Assembly (NCBI RefSeq): GCF_963675815.1
Contig: NZ_OY776574.1
Span: 800,001-864,000 of the forward strand
Length of the DNA: 64,000 nucleotides
Source of the DNA: an uncultured Desulfuromusa sp.
Lineage (GTDB): Bacteria > Desulfobacterota > Desulfuromonadia > Desulfuromonadales > Geopsychrobacteraceae
Direction: 5' to 3'
The notes beneath the pieces are model-generated. The model had not been told where the DNA came from. It did no database searches and was given only the letters and a program-made list of their open reading frames with translations. A program made the translations under genes and the position numbers. Positions within the stretch are counted from its first letter, which is position 1, and every line of letters begins with the position of its first letter. Shown piece by piece: positions 17,194 through 26,874 of this stretch.

Positions 17194-18602
17194 GATTTTT
17201 CCTGCTCTTCCTGTTATTGCTGACAGCCTGCAACCCCCTCCGACCGTCATCGCTGAAGCTTCCGGCCCCCCCTCAGACCTACGCAACCGAACAAACAGGG
17301 ACAATGACGCAATTATCAGAACACTGGTGGGAAGACTTCAATGATCCGCAATTAAATCAACTGCAACAGCAATTGTTTTCCAACAATCTTAATCTCCGTC
17401 AAGCTCTGTACCGACTCCAGCAGCTGGAGGCCTTACGAAAAATCAGCGGAGCTTCTCTTTCACCGCAACTCAACCTGAGCGGATCCCTCAGTCGTGACCA
17501 ATCACCGTCAATAACCGGCGATACCAGATCGACAAGCAGGCTCTATTCTCTGGCCGCAAGTTATGAGATTGATCTGTGGAATAAGCTCAGAGATACAAAT
17601 AAAGCTGCAGAATTGCGGCTACAGGCAGGTGAAAGTGATGTCCAGGCTCTCCTCCTCAGTTTGAGTGCACAACTGACCGAGCAATATTTTCTTGCTGTGG
17701 AACAACAAGCTCAGTTGCAATTACTCAGACAACAGTCGGTGCTAAAAGCTGATTTTCTGCAGACCATGACAGAACGCTACCGTGCCGGACTGGCTACCGC
17801 CACTGACGTTTATCAGGCCCAACAGAACTTGGCTGTTATTCAAACTCAAATTCCTGATCGTCAAACAGCTCTTATCCAGGCAGAAAACAGTATCGCTCTT
17901 TTGCTTGGTCAATTGCCGGGATCCGTTGCCATTACAAGGGTTGAACTGCCACAGTTAAACAATGTTGTCGATATCGGTCTACCGGCTGATCTCTTAGCCC
18001 GACGCCCGGATGTGACCGAAACATTCCTGCAACTCCAGGCAGCGGATCATGAATTAGCCGCAGCCTTGGCAGAAAAGCTTCCAACGATCAGTATTTCAGC
18101 AACACTTGGTCGCTCGGCGACCCATTTAGCCTCCGGAGATGTTGAAGGCACTTTCTGGAATCTGCTGCTCGGGGCAGCACAACCACTGATTGATGGTGGC
18201 CGGCGTCAAGCAGCAACAGAGCAACAAAAAGCAGTTCGCGCCGAAAAACTGGCTACATATCAACACACATTATTGACAGCATTTCAAGAAGTGGAATCCT
18301 CCCTTGTTGCTGAAAAGAACAGCATTGTTAAGGCAACCAGGCTGGAACACCAGCGATGGATCAATCAGAAGAATTTGCAACTGACCCAGGATAATTATCT
18401 GTACGGCCTGACTGAAAGCCGTGATTTGCTGCTCATCCAGATGACGCAATTGGAGATTCTCGGTCAACAGTTGAGCCACCGGCAGCAACAGATCAGTCAG
18501 CGGATCACCTTGGCGCGTGCATTGGGTGGCAGTTGGATGGCGGAAAAAGTTAAGCAACAACAGCAGATTCTCAAACAAGAGCAGGATGGAACCAATGACT
18601 GA
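17190..18602 (+). CDS. Outer-membrane efflux lipoprotein (NodT/TolC family)
   Basis: A 470-residue protein with a lipoprotein signal ending LLTAC and two repeats of the outer-membrane factor fold. Typical pieces are WWEDFNDPQLNQL near the N-terminus, YEIDLWNKLRD, and DLLARRPDVTETFLQLQAADHELAAALAEKLPTIS before the second half. It forms the outer-membrane channel of the tripartite pump encoded by the next two genes. Overlaps the regulator before it and the fusion protein after it. Confidence 0.93.
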   Translation: MRFFLLFLLLLTACNPLRPSSLKLPAPPQTYATEQTGTMTQLSEHWWEDFNDPQLNQLQQQLFSNNLNLRQALYRLQQLEALRKISGASLSPQLNLSGSLSRDQSPSITGDTRSTSRLYSLAASYEIDLWNKLRDTNKAAELRLQAGESDVQALLLSLSAQLTEQYFLAVEQQAQLQLLRQQSVLKADFLQTMTERYRAGLATATDVYQAQQNLAVIQTQIPDRQTALIQAENSIALLLGQLPGSVAITRVELPQLNNVVDIGLPADLLARRPDVTETFLQLQAADHELAAALAEKLPTISISATLGRSATHLASGDVEGTFWNLLLGAAQPLIDGGRRQAATEQQKAVRAEKLATYQHTLLTAFQEVESSLVAEKNSIVKATRLEHQRWINQKNLQLTQDNYLYGLTESRDLLLIQMTQLEILGQQLSHRQQQISQRITLARALGGSWMAEKVKQQQQILKQEQDGTND

Positions 18603-19782
18603 AGCAAAAAACAAAAAACGCCTGGTAATAAAAATTATCATTCCCCTGCTGATCCTGATCATCGGTTTCGCAGGATTCAATATGATGGGAAAACTCAAAA
18701 AAGCGCCACAACGGCAGCGCCCGCCACAACAGGGAGTGTTAGTGGACGTTATTACGCTGGAAGCGAAAAACCATCTGGTAAAAGTGCATGCGACCGGAAC
18801 GGTTCAGGCAGAACAGGAAATTTCCCTGGTCCCTGAAATCAGCGGCAAAGTCAGTTGGATTTCGCCACAACTGGTCAGTGGTGGATTCTTTAAAAAAGGA
18901 GAAACTTTACTGCAAATTGAGACCAGTGATTTCCAACTCGCCATCGAAATGGCCCGCGCTGAAATTGCTCAGGTTCAGGTCGCACTGGCCACTGAGCGTG
19001 AACGAGCCAAGGTTGCACTGGCCGAATGGGAGCGGATCGATATCCCTGATAAAGGCACACCGGGCCCTCTGGTCACGCGAGAGATTCAGATGCAACAACA
19101 GCTGGCCAACCTTGCGGCAGCTGAAGCGAATCTACAGCTGGCAGAGTTAAACCTGCGCCGCACCGAACTGAAAGCCCCTTTTGATGGGCGAATTCGTGAG
19201 GAGCAGGTCGACCTTGGTCAATACCTGCGCAGCGGAACCAGTATCGGTACCTTTTCCGGCACTGATCGAGCGGAAATCTATATTCCTTTACAAGTCAACG
19301 AACTTTCCTGGTTGAAGATCCCATCAGCAACCCAAAAACAGGGATCGTTGGCCGACATTTACCTCCCCGGTGACAAAAGCAGCAAATGGAGTGGAAAGGT
19401 CATGCGCAGTCTCGGTGAAATCGACCCGACCAGCCGCATGGCAACCCTGGTCGTCATGGTTGAAGATCCCTATCAACAAAACGGTGTCGGGAAAAATTCT
19501 GAACTGCAAAATGGTCTGTTTGTGGATATTGAGATTCATGGTGAGGAGATTGCCGATATCATCAGTATCCCACGCAAAGCACTCCATACCGACAACCAGG
19601 TCTGGATTGCCGACAGCGAAAATCACCTCAATTTGCGCACCGTAGACATCCTGCGGCGAGAAAAGCAACAGATCCTAGTCAAAGGGGGAGTCCTGCCCGG
19701 AGAGAAACTGGTGCTGACAACCCTTTCAGGTGCAACAGAGGGAATCCTTCTTAGACCCGTGCTGCTGGAGAACCCGCAATGA
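18595..19782 (+). CDS. RND efflux membrane fusion protein
   Basis: A 395-residue protein taken from the ATG at 18595, which has AGGA upstream and overlaps the previous stop. It has an N-terminal membrane helix (residues about 10-28), the barrel-sandwich segment VHATGTVQAEQEISLVPEISGKVSWI, a long coiled coil, and ELKAPFDGRIREEQVDLGQYLRSGT as the second lipoyl half. It links the inner-membrane pump with the outer-membrane channel. Confidence 0.93.
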   Translation: MTEAKNKKRLVIKIIIPLLILIIGFAGFNMMGKLKKAPQRQRPPQQGVLVDVITLEAKNHLVKVHATGTVQAEQEISLVPEISGKVSWISPQLVSGGFFKKGETLLQIETSDFQLAIEMARAEIAQVQVALATERERAKVALAEWERIDIPDKGTPGPLVTREIQMQQQLANLAAAEANLQLAELNLRRTELKAPFDGRIREEQVDLGQYLRSGTSIGTFSGTDRAEIYIPLQVNELSWLKIPSATQKQGSLADIYLPGDKSSKWSGKVMRSLGEIDPTSRMATLVVMVEDPYQQNGVGKNSELQNGLFVDIEIHGEEIADIISIPRKALHTDNQVWIADSENHLNLRTVDILRREKQQILVKGGVLPGEKLVLTTLSGATEGILLRPVLLENPQ

Positions 19783-22700
19783 ACGGAGCTGTCAAATGGA
19801 TGGCCATGAATCACGTGGCTGCCAACCTGCTGATGCTGGTTCTGATCATCGGTGGTGTCATTATGGCACCAAGCATCAAACAGGAAATCTTTCCGGAGGT
19901 CTCACTTGATCGGGTTTCTGTATCGGTTGCCTACCCCGGTGCCGGACCGGAAGAGGTTGAAGAAGGGATCATCATCAAGATTGAGGAAAGTTTAACGGCT
20001 GTCGATGGGATAAAACAACTCAAAGCGACAGCCAATGAAGGCATTGGAACCGTCCTCGCCGAAATTTATGCCGATGAAGATGTTGATGATGTCCTGCAGG
20101 ACATAAAAAGTGAAGTTGACCGGATCACCACATTCCCCGAAGATGCTGAAAAGCCGGTTATCAGCAAGCTATCCAACCGCCGCGAAGTGATTTCCCTGGT
20201 CATTTATGGTGATGCAAAGGAGCGGGTTCTTCGCGAACAGGCTGAACGGATTCGGGACGAATTACTGGAACTGCCCAATATTACTCAAGTTGATCTCAGC
20301 GGTGTCCGGCCATTTGAGATCACCATCGAAATTCCGGAGCGAACTCTGCAACGGTACAACCTGACCCTTGATCAGGTTGCTGCGGCAATTCGAGCTGCAT
20401 CTCTAGACCTGCCCGGAGGCACAATTAAAACCACAGGAGGGGAAATTCTTTTAAGAACCAAAGAGCGCCGCTATTGGGGCCCGGAATATGCCGATATCAC
20501 TATTCTGGCGAATGCGGATGGAACCCAGGTCAAACTGAGTGATATTGCCACTGTCGTTGACGGCTTTTCTGATAGCGAGACCTATGGTCGCTTTGACGGC
20601 AAGCCCGCAGCAATGCTTAAAGTCTTCCGTATCGGTGAACAAAAGCCAACAGAAATTTCTGAGCAGATCATCTCTTATGTTGAAGAAAACAATGCCAATT
20701 TCCCGGAAAGCCTGAATTTAGCCGTCTGGAACGATACCACTGAAATTTTCAACAGCCGGATGAGTTTATTGCAGAAAAATGCCCTCTTAGGTCTGGGTCT
20801 TGTGATTATTATCCTCGGTTTGTTTCTGGAAATACGTTTGGCAGGCTGGGTCATGCTCGGCATTCCAATCTCGTTTTTCGGGACCCTGTTTCTCATGCCG
20901 TGGATCGGAGTTTCGATAAATATGATCTCCTTGTTTGCATTCATTCTGGCCCTTGGGATTGTGGTCGACGATGCCATTGTCGTCGGTGAAAACATCTATG
21001 AACACCGCCAGCGCGGCAAACCCTACCGCCAAGCCGCCATTGACGGAGCTCTTGAAGTTGCCGTGCCGGTCACATTTTCAATCTTGACCACCGTTGCAGC
21101 CTTTTTGCCATTGATTTATGTCAGTGGGATGATGGGAAAATTCATCAAGGTCATCCCGATTATCGTCATCACCCTTTTGTTGATGTCTCTGCTCGAATCC
21201 CTACTGGTTCTCCCTGCCCATTTGAGTTCCGGCAAAGCACGACCGGTCAAAAAAGGAATCCTCGGGCGTATTGATCAAATTCGTAACTGGTTCAGTTCAG
21301 GGTTGAATCGTTTTGTGGACGGGCCTTATTTGTGGTTCCTGAAATTGAATCTCAACTACCGCTACATCTCTCTGGCAATCGGTATAGTGGCCTTACTCAT
21401 AACTGTCGGGGTGGTCAAAAACGGGCTGATCAAATTCACCTTTATGCCTGAAGTTGATGGTGACCGGATAACGGTCGGCATCCAGATGAATCAGGGTGTC
21501 CCCATCGAAGAAACAGCAAAAGTTTCTGATTTTATTCTGAAAAAAGGGATGGAAACCGTTGCTGAATATGATCAGGAGCGTCCGCCCGGAGACAGTATCC
21601 TCCGTAATGTTTACACGGTGGTTGGTGGAAATATCGCCGGGGGTGGTCCAGGAGGAGGATCCAGTACAACGGCAACCAATATAAGTAATATTGCCATGTT
21701 CCTCACCAAAAGTGAGCTTCGCAATATTCCGGCAACCGACATATCTACCGTATGGCGTAAAAAAGTTGGTGAAATTCCGGGGCTGGACTCTCTCACCTTC
21801 CGCTCCAGTCTGGTGAGGATGGGCGCCAATATTGATGTGTTACTGGCCCATCAGGACTTTTTTGTTCTGGAACAGGCCTCTGAACGTATCCGTCAACTGC
21901 TGACCGAATATCAGGGAGTCAGCGATATTGAAGATACCTATTCGCGCGGCAAACGGGAAATAAAATTGAAACTTAAACCCGCAGCACGAACGCTGGGAAT
22001 CACCGAGACTGATCTGGGTCGTCAGGTTCGCGCAGCCTTTTATGGAACAGAAGCACTGCGCTTGCAACGGGGTCGGAATGAAATCAAAGTCATGGTTCGC
22101 TATCCTGATGCTAACCGCCGGGAACTGTGGAATTTTGAATCCATGCGCATTCGGACTCCAGGCGGTCAGGAAATCCCCCTGAAGCAGGCAGCGGAAATTA
22201 TTGAAGGACAGGGCTTTTCGGAAATCAACCGGACCGACCGAAAACGAGTGATCAATATTTCCGCAACCGTCAACAACCAACAAAGCAACGCGCAAGAGAT
22301 CATTTCCGACTTAAAACAGAATCTTCTTCCTCAACTGGTCGCAGACTACCCCGGTCTGAGTTGGGACATGGAAGGAGAGGAAAAAGAACGTAAAGAATCC
22401 CTCGGGAGCATGCTCACTGGCTTTAAATTAGCCATGGTCGCCATTTTTGCCCTGCTGGCTATTCCGTTTCGCAGCTACAGCCAGCCATTGTTGATCATGG
22501 CAGCAATCCCTTTCGGCATGATTGGTGCCGTCCTCGGCCATATCATCATGGGATTCAACCTGAGCTTGCTGAGTATGTTCGGCCTGGTCGCGCTCTCCGG
22601 AGTGGTGGTCAATGATTCTTTGCTGTTAATCGACAAGGCGAATCAAAACCGCCGCGCAGGTATGTCTATGTTTGACGCGATTGTGTCTGCCGGGACCCGA

Positions 22701-22952
22701 CGCTTTCGACCTATTATCCTGACCTCGCTGACAACGTTCTTCGGTCTGACACCGATGATTCTGGAAACCAGCGTTCAGGCACAGTTCCTGGTACCGATGG
22801 CTATTTCTCTGGGATTTGGAATTCTTTTCGGCACCGGGATCATCCTGCTGCTTATCCCGGCCCTCTACATGATTCTGGAAGATATCCGGAAAATTCTGGG
22901 CTTTAAGGAAGAGCATGCCAGACAACACTCTGAGATGGTGGATGAGCAATGA
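19779..22952 (+). CDS. RND-family inner-membrane efflux pump (AcrB/MexB-like)
   Basis: A 1057-residue protein, full length for an RND pump, with a single helix at the N-terminus, a large periplasmic loop, six helices including GIVVDDAIVVGENIYEH with the proton-relay Asp pair, a second periplasmic loop, and the closing helices with GVVVNDSLLLIDKANQNR. A Gly-rich loop (GGNIAGGGPGGGSSTT, about residues 615-630) is unusual for AcrB itself but seen in the wider family. It exports drugs, solvents or lipids using the proton gradient; the substrate cannot be told. Overlaps its neighbours by four bases on both sides. Confidence 0.94.
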   Translation: MNGAVKWMAMNHVAANLLMLVLIIGGVIMAPSIKQEIFPEVSLDRVSVSVAYPGAGPEEVEEGIIIKIEESLTAVDGIKQLKATANEGIGTVLAEIYADEDVDDVLQDIKSEVDRITTFPEDAEKPVISKLSNRREVISLVIYGDAKERVLREQAERIRDELLELPNITQVDLSGVRPFEITIEIPERTLQRYNLTLDQVAAAIRAASLDLPGGTIKTTGGEILLRTKERRYWGPEYADITILANADGTQVKLSDIATVVDGFSDSETYGRFDGKPAAMLKVFRIGEQKPTEISEQIISYVEENNANFPESLNLAVWNDTTEIFNSRMSLLQKNALLGLGLVIIILGLFLEIRLAGWVMLGIPISFFGTLFLMPWIGVSINMISLFAFILALGIVVDDAIVVGENIYEHRQRGKPYRQAAIDGALEVAVPVTFSILTTVAAFLPLIYVSGMMGKFIKVIPIIVITLLLMSLLESLLVLPAHLSSGKARPVKKGILGRIDQIRNWFSSGLNRFVDGPYLWFLKLNLNYRYISLAIGIVALLITVGVVKNGLIKFTFMPEVDGDRITVGIQMNQGVPIEETAKVSDFILKKGMETVAEYDQERPPGDSILRNVYTVVGGNIAGGGPGGGSSTTATNISNIAMFLTKSELRNIPATDISTVWRKKVGEIPGLDSLTFRSSLVRMGANIDVLLAHQDFFVLEQASERIRQLLTEYQGVSDIEDTYSRGKREIKLKLKPAARTLGITETDLGRQVRAAFYGTEALRLQRGRNEIKVMVRYPDANRRELWNFESMRIRTPGGQEIPLKQAAEIIEGQGFSEINRTDRKRVINISATVNNQQSNAQEIISDLKQNLLPQLVADYPGLSWDMEGEEKERKESLGSMLTGFKLAMVAIFALLAIPFRSYSQPLLIMAAIPFGMIGAVLGHIIMGFNLSLLSMFGLVALSGVVVNDSLLLIDKANQNRRAGMSMFDAIVSAGTRRFRPIILTSLTTFFGLTPMILETSVQAQFLVPMAISLGFGILFGTGIILLLIPALYMILEDIRKILGFKEEHARQHSEMVDEQ

Positions 22953-23272
22953 AAAAATGTCCTTTTTGTGCTGAAGATATTCAGGATGAAGCGATAAAAT
23001 GCAAGCACTGTGGAGAATTTCTGACGGCGGTTCCAAAGCATCTGCAAACAGAAAAAACCCCGTGGTATTTCAAAACTTCGACGATTATTATTGCTCTCGC
23101 CAGTGTCGGCCCACTGGCGTTACCACTGATCTGGTGGCGCCCACAAACATCTCTCTCATGGAAAGTCGGTCTCACAACAGGAATTGTTGTTCTCAGTTGG
23201 ATTTTGTACCAAATCACCATGCAATCGATTCAAATTCTTCAGGAGTATTACCAGTTCCTTAACGGACTATAG
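22949..23272 (+). CDS. Zinc-ribbon membrane protein at the end of the efflux operon
   Basis: A 107-residue protein. The first 25 residues hold a double CxxC zinc ribbon (KKCPFCAED...IKCKHCGEF) and two membrane helices follow at about 50-68 and 73-95. Its ATG overlaps the RND pump stop (ATGA), so it is co-translated. No known function; zinc-ribbon plus TM proteins of this type are common and uncharacterised. It may be a small accessory of the pump or just share its transcript. Confidence 0.7.
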   Translation: MKKCPFCAEDIQDEAIKCKHCGEFLTAVPKHLQTEKTPWYFKTSTIIIALASVGPLALPLIWWRPQTSLSWKVGLTTGIVVLSWILYQITMQSIQILQEYYQFLNGL

Positions 23273-23279
23273 ATATAAA

Positions 23280-24518
23280 TCAGTTCATGAGAAGTCGTGG
23301 GTACTTCGTAAGATGCTCAAGGGCTTTTTCAAGCTGCGCATCTTGTCCAACACAATAACGGACATCAAATGGAACCTCAATGTCTGGCGAGACCCCGATT
23401 CCCTCCAAATTGACACCATCAACAAGGGCGCTCTGTACTGCGAGAAAAAGGGCGTCACCATTGGATAACGGGAAAAGCCGGCCTCCGAGAACATGCCCCG
23501 CCGTTCGCTCTCCAATCACTTTGACCTGTGGATATCTTCGAGCGCCGTACGCCAGCAGCTCTTTTCCACTTCGACTATACTCATTAACCAGGTAGACCGC
23601 CTGCTTTCTCCATTGGGAATCAAAAACGGTTATCGTGCCATCTCTGTGATGCATCTTGAGAACCGGAATATTTGTATTAAAGATATTAAGATAAGATGGC
23701 GCTGCACCACCCAAGCCATAGCGCAAATCAATGATCAAAGCATCTGCTTCTTTCAATTGTCCCCAAGTCAGAGCGTTTAGCAATTCCTGATGGTATTCAT
23801 AACCCGCGTAGGAATATATATGCACGTAACCAATGTGCTTTCCGTTCTGTTCAATAATCCGAACACTGGATTTTTGTGCCTCCAACATTTCCTGTTTAGG
23901 ATTAACAAGCACTGGTCGCATCGAAATCGTGAATGGTTCGTCCATCTCTTTTCGTCGGATTTTAAAAACAACATTTTTTCCAACTTTTGAACGGAGCGAA
24001 GCGATCGGCAAATAAGGGGCGCCATTGACGGACAGAATTTCATCCCCCTTTAACAACCCTGCTTTCTCGGCGATACTTCCGGCCAGGACAGAGACAATGT
24101 AAACACGATTCCCAATATCTTGGGTCAGAATACCGACCGATGGATACAACACTTCTTTTTCGTCAAAGAGTTTGCTGATCTCCGGAATTTTTGAAAACAA
24201 TGCACCGAGCTGATAATACTCATAATCATCAGGGGTTAAATAGTAGGTATGAGATGCATGCAACTGACCAAGCATGGAATTCACCAAGCTGGAAAACCCT
24301 TTTTGAGAAGAAACATTTTTTAGCTGAATACGATAGTCAGCTTTTATTGCTGGAAAATCTTTGGCTATTTGGTCAGGATTATAAAAATGCCGTTCAACAA
24401 TGTTAACGATTTCCTCAAATAAATCTGAATAGGTGTCAGGATTTTGTTTTCCAGCAGCCAATGGAACGTCTACAAGAATGAGGCACACACCAAGAACGAC
24501 GAGGATAAGTTTTTTCAT
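23280..24518 (-). CDS. S41-family peptidase with PDZ domain, exported
   Basis: A 412-residue protein taken from the ATG at 24518, where a signal peptide begins (MKKLILVVLGVCLILVDVPLAAG); the longer frame to 24614 has no such start. A helical N-terminal domain is followed by a PDZ domain with AEKAGLLKGDEILSVNG, then the S41 catalytic core (DALIIDLRYGLGG, VYLVNEYSRSGKELLAY, VIGERTAGHVLGG). The serine of the active-site stretch is kept, but where Tsp/CtpA have a lysine this protein has histidine, more like the tricorn/IRBP branch. Periplasmic proteolysis is likely. It converges with the efflux operon only 7 bases away. Confidence 0.82.
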   Translation of the reverse strand: MKKLILVVLGVCLILVDVPLAAGKQNPDTYSDLFEEIVNIVERHFYNPDQIAKDFPAIKADYRIQLKNVSSQKGFSSLVNSMLGQLHASHTYYLTPDDYEYYQLGALFSKIPEISKLFDEKEVLYPSVGILTQDIGNRVYIVSVLAGSIAEKAGLLKGDEILSVNGAPYLPIASLRSKVGKNVVFKIRRKEMDEPFTISMRPVLVNPKQEMLEAQKSSVRIIEQNGKHIGYVHIYSYAGYEYHQELLNALTWGQLKEADALIIDLRYGLGGAAPSYLNIFNTNIPVLKMHHRDGTITVFDSQWRKQAVYLVNEYSRSGKELLAYGARRYPQVKVIGERTAGHVLGGRLFPLSNGDALFLAVQSALVDGVNLEGIGVSPDIEVPFDVRYCVGQDAQLEKALEHLTKYPRLLMN

Positions 24519-24576
24519 AGTCTGATCGATTCTATCCGGATGGGCTATTATTAATGATATTTTCCTTTGTGGCTTT

Positions 24577-24780
24577 TTATTCTTTTTGCAGCATTTCTTT
24601 TCTTTCGATTTCATATTGATCGTAGCTTTTATGGTTACTTAAAGAGTCACCAGGGGTGTTTTTTAATTCTTCATGAGTCGTTAAGCCCTCGTACACACCC
24701 CGATAAACTTGTTCTTTAGTGCAACCGAATGCTAAAAACAACAAACCGATTAAAATGATCATTATTGACGCGATTTTCAC
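24577..24780 (-). CDS. Small lipoprotein, unknown function
   Basis: A 67-residue protein beginning with GTG at 24780 after GAAGGA; the longer frame to 24906 overlaps the next gene and lacks a start signal. It has a short hydrophobic signal and lipobox (LAFGC), then a charged tail with TTHEELKNTPGDSLSNHKSYDQYEIERK. That tail resembles small lipoproteins found in Desulfuromonadia, but I do not recognise a named family. It lies between the DUF1330 gene and the S41 peptidase on the same strand. Confidence 0.6.
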   Translation of the reverse strand: MKIASIMIILIGLLFLAFGCTKEQVYRGVYEGLTTHEELKNTPGDSLSNHKSYDQYEIERKEMLQKE

Positions 24781-24829
24781 ATTTATCCTTCTCACGCTTA
24801 AGTTCAGCTGTCGGCGAACCGCGTAATGG

Positions 24830-25123
24830 TTAATCTTTTTGATACCCTTCAACCAGAATAGCCTGGGCATCAGCCCCCTCTTCACGAAGTGGAGCAACTG
24901 CCGCATATTCTGGTGATTTTAACCAATCCTGAATTTGATCTTCAGATTGGAATTCAATAACAATAATTCTTTCCGGCTGCCAACGACCGAATGACTGTAT
25001 CTTTTCTCCGCGGACATGGTAATAGCCACCATATTTTTCAACGATTGGGGACACCTGATCAATATATTGATTATATTTCTCGGCATTTTTTATTTTTGAT
25101 TGAATAATCATAAAAACAGACAT
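24830..25123 (-). CDS. DUF1330-family protein (ferredoxin-like dimeric barrel)
   Basis: A 97-residue protein starting at the ATG at 25123, with GTGAGGA upstream. The pattern FMIIQSKIKNAEKYNQYIDQVSPIVEKYGGYYHVRGEK...PERIIVIEFQSEDQIQDWLKSPEYAAVAPLREEGADAQAILVEG is typical of DUF1330, small dimeric alpha/beta-barrel proteins of unknown function related to antibiotic monooxygenase folds. Cytosolic. Confidence 0.82.
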   Translation of the reverse strand: MSVFMIIQSKIKNAEKYNQYIDQVSPIVEKYGGYYHVRGEKIQSFGRWQPERIIVIEFQSEDQIQDWLKSPEYAAVAPLREEGADAQAILVEGYQKD

Positions 25124-25810
25124 TCTTGTCCTCACTTTGAAGCTGAAAACGGTTCACAATAACCAGCGGCCACTAACTGCTCACCAACCGCCATAATAAA
25201 TTCTGCTTTTTCAAATGCACCTAGACCTATTTTTCCTCCGGCTGATCAGTCCCTAGTCAAAGAACGAAAGATGCTACATCTTTTGCGCTCATAGTTGTTT
25301 TGACTCTTGACGACCGGGAGCCTGAAAAAGGTCCTTTTTTTGTTCTAGCCAACAACTTCTTCATTGTCGAAAGGAATGCGGAGACCATACCTGTGTGCCA
25401 TATCCCGCGCTGACATTCAGCGTTAAAACAAAAAAAGCCGTCAACCAGCTTGATACCGGTTCGACGACTTTCAAATTGCATCTGTGAGTTTTTCCTTCCA
25501 CTCTTCCCCCTAAGCGAAATGAAGGATCATTCAAGCTTTATTCTGCGTTTTTGTCAAGGTTCAACAAACTTGCATAGGGATAATGGTGTATTTTGATATG
25601 AACCGGAATCCAAAAGCGAATCCCTATCTACCGGAGATTAAGAGAGACCCTGTTTATCTAAACTGAAGTCGATTGAAAAAGATGATTGTCGATTGAGCGA
25701 TAATGCGTTAAAAATGGCGACACTGTCTGTTGACATCTTCTGAAGATTGACAGGTTAACATAAAATCCCAATACTTTTGACTCAGGTTCCCACTATTTCA
25801 GGATTTCATT
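25124..25810 (+). other. 687-base gap with a possible gene remnant
   Basis: No intact gene. On the minus strand about 30 codons ending at about 25136 read GLGAFEKAEFIMAVGEQL then VAAGYCEP and a stop, with an upstream stop and no start, so this could be the tail of a decayed gene. An imperfect hairpin with A and T tracts at about 25426-25472 looks like an old terminator. The 74-codon minus-strand frame at 25257-25481 has no ribosome site and odd composition and is not called. Confidence 0.35.
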
Positions 25811-26764
25811 ATGAACGTGATCGATATCATCAAGGCCAGCGACAAAACCGTTTTTTCTTTTGAGCTTCTTCCTCCACTTAAAGGGAGTGATGCCGGTAAA
25901 ATTTATCGCACCATTGAAAGCCTGATCGACTTTGATCCTAAATACATCAACATTACCACTCATCGAGATGAGATGGTCTTTATTGAATTGGCAGATGGAA
26001 CCATTGAAAAAAGAACTGTGCGTAAAAGGCCAGGAACTGTGGCAATTGCCTCAGCAATCCAACATAAGTACGGGATACCGGTCGTGCCCCATATCCTCTG
26101 TGGCGGCTTTACAAAAAGTGAAACTGAGCATGTCCTGATCGATCTCAATTTTATGGGTATCAGCAATATACTGGCGCTACGGGGTGACGGTTTAAAAACA
26201 GATCATGTCTTTCGACCAAACCCGGATGGTCATGCCAACGCTTCCGAGCTTGTTGAGCAAGTTGTCAACTTACGATCAGGGCAATACCTTGAACCTGATC
26301 TTAAAAATACCGCCCCCCTGAACTTTTGTATTGGCGTCGCCGGATATCCTGAAAAACATTTTGAAGCCCCCAACTTTGATACAGATCTGAATTATCTGAA
26401 ACAGAAAGTGGATGCAGGGGCAGACTATATTGTCACCCAGATGTTTTTTGATAATCAGGTCTATTATGACTTTGTTGATAAATGCCGAGAGATTGGGATC
26501 AACGTCCCCATTATTCCCGGGATCAAACCCATCAATCTGATAAACCAACTGACGGTGTTACCCAAACTCTTCAGTATCAATCTGCCGCAAGAACTAACGA
26601 CAGAACTGGTAAAATGTAAAACCAATGATGATGCCAAAGAGGTCGGCACAGAGTGGGCTATTTACCAGTCAAAAGATCTTGTCGCTCATAATGTTCCCAG
26701 CCTGCATATTTATACTTACGGCGTGTCTGACAACACCCGAAAAATCATTGAGACCGTTTTTTAA
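25811..26764 (+). CDS. metF: 5,10-methylenetetrahydrofolate reductase
   Basis: A 317-residue protein of the MTHFR family: FSFELLPPLKG with the catalytic Glu near the N-terminus, INITTHRDE, VPHILCGGF, NILALRGD, and DYIVTQMFFD. It reduces methylene-THF to methyl-THF using FAD, feeding methionine synthesis or the methyl branch of acetyl-CoA metabolism. The wording of the segments (LLPPLKG, RTVRKRPGTVAIASAIQHKYG, GFTKSETEHVLIDL) is the form I know from Bacteroidota MetF, not the shorter deltaproteobacterial MetF, suggesting horizontal acquisition. It stands as a single gene. Confidence 0.92.
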   Translation: MNVIDIIKASDKTVFSFELLPPLKGSDAGKIYRTIESLIDFDPKYINITTHRDEMVFIELADGTIEKRTVRKRPGTVAIASAIQHKYGIPVVPHILCGGFTKSETEHVLIDLNFMGISNILALRGDGLKTDHVFRPNPDGHANASELVEQVVNLRSGQYLEPDLKNTAPLNFCIGVAGYPEKHFEAPNFDTDLNYLKQKVDAGADYIVTQMFFDNQVYYDFVDKCREIGINVPIIPGIKPINLINQLTVLPKLFSINLPQELTTELVKCKTNDDAKEVGTEWAIYQSKDLVAHNVPSLHIYTYGVSDNTRKIIETVF

Positions 26765-26874
26765 GGATGGAAACAACTTTCGTTTGCGTATGCCCTTCTC
26801 GTGATTGCAGATAATGCCTGCTTATGGCCAATGCTGGCTGATGCCTTAAAAGTACCCTTTAAAAGAGTTACACA

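Noticed and set aside
25257..25481. 74-codon minus-strand frame in the gap before metF
   Set aside because: No ribosome site and not protein-like; overlaps a hairpin.
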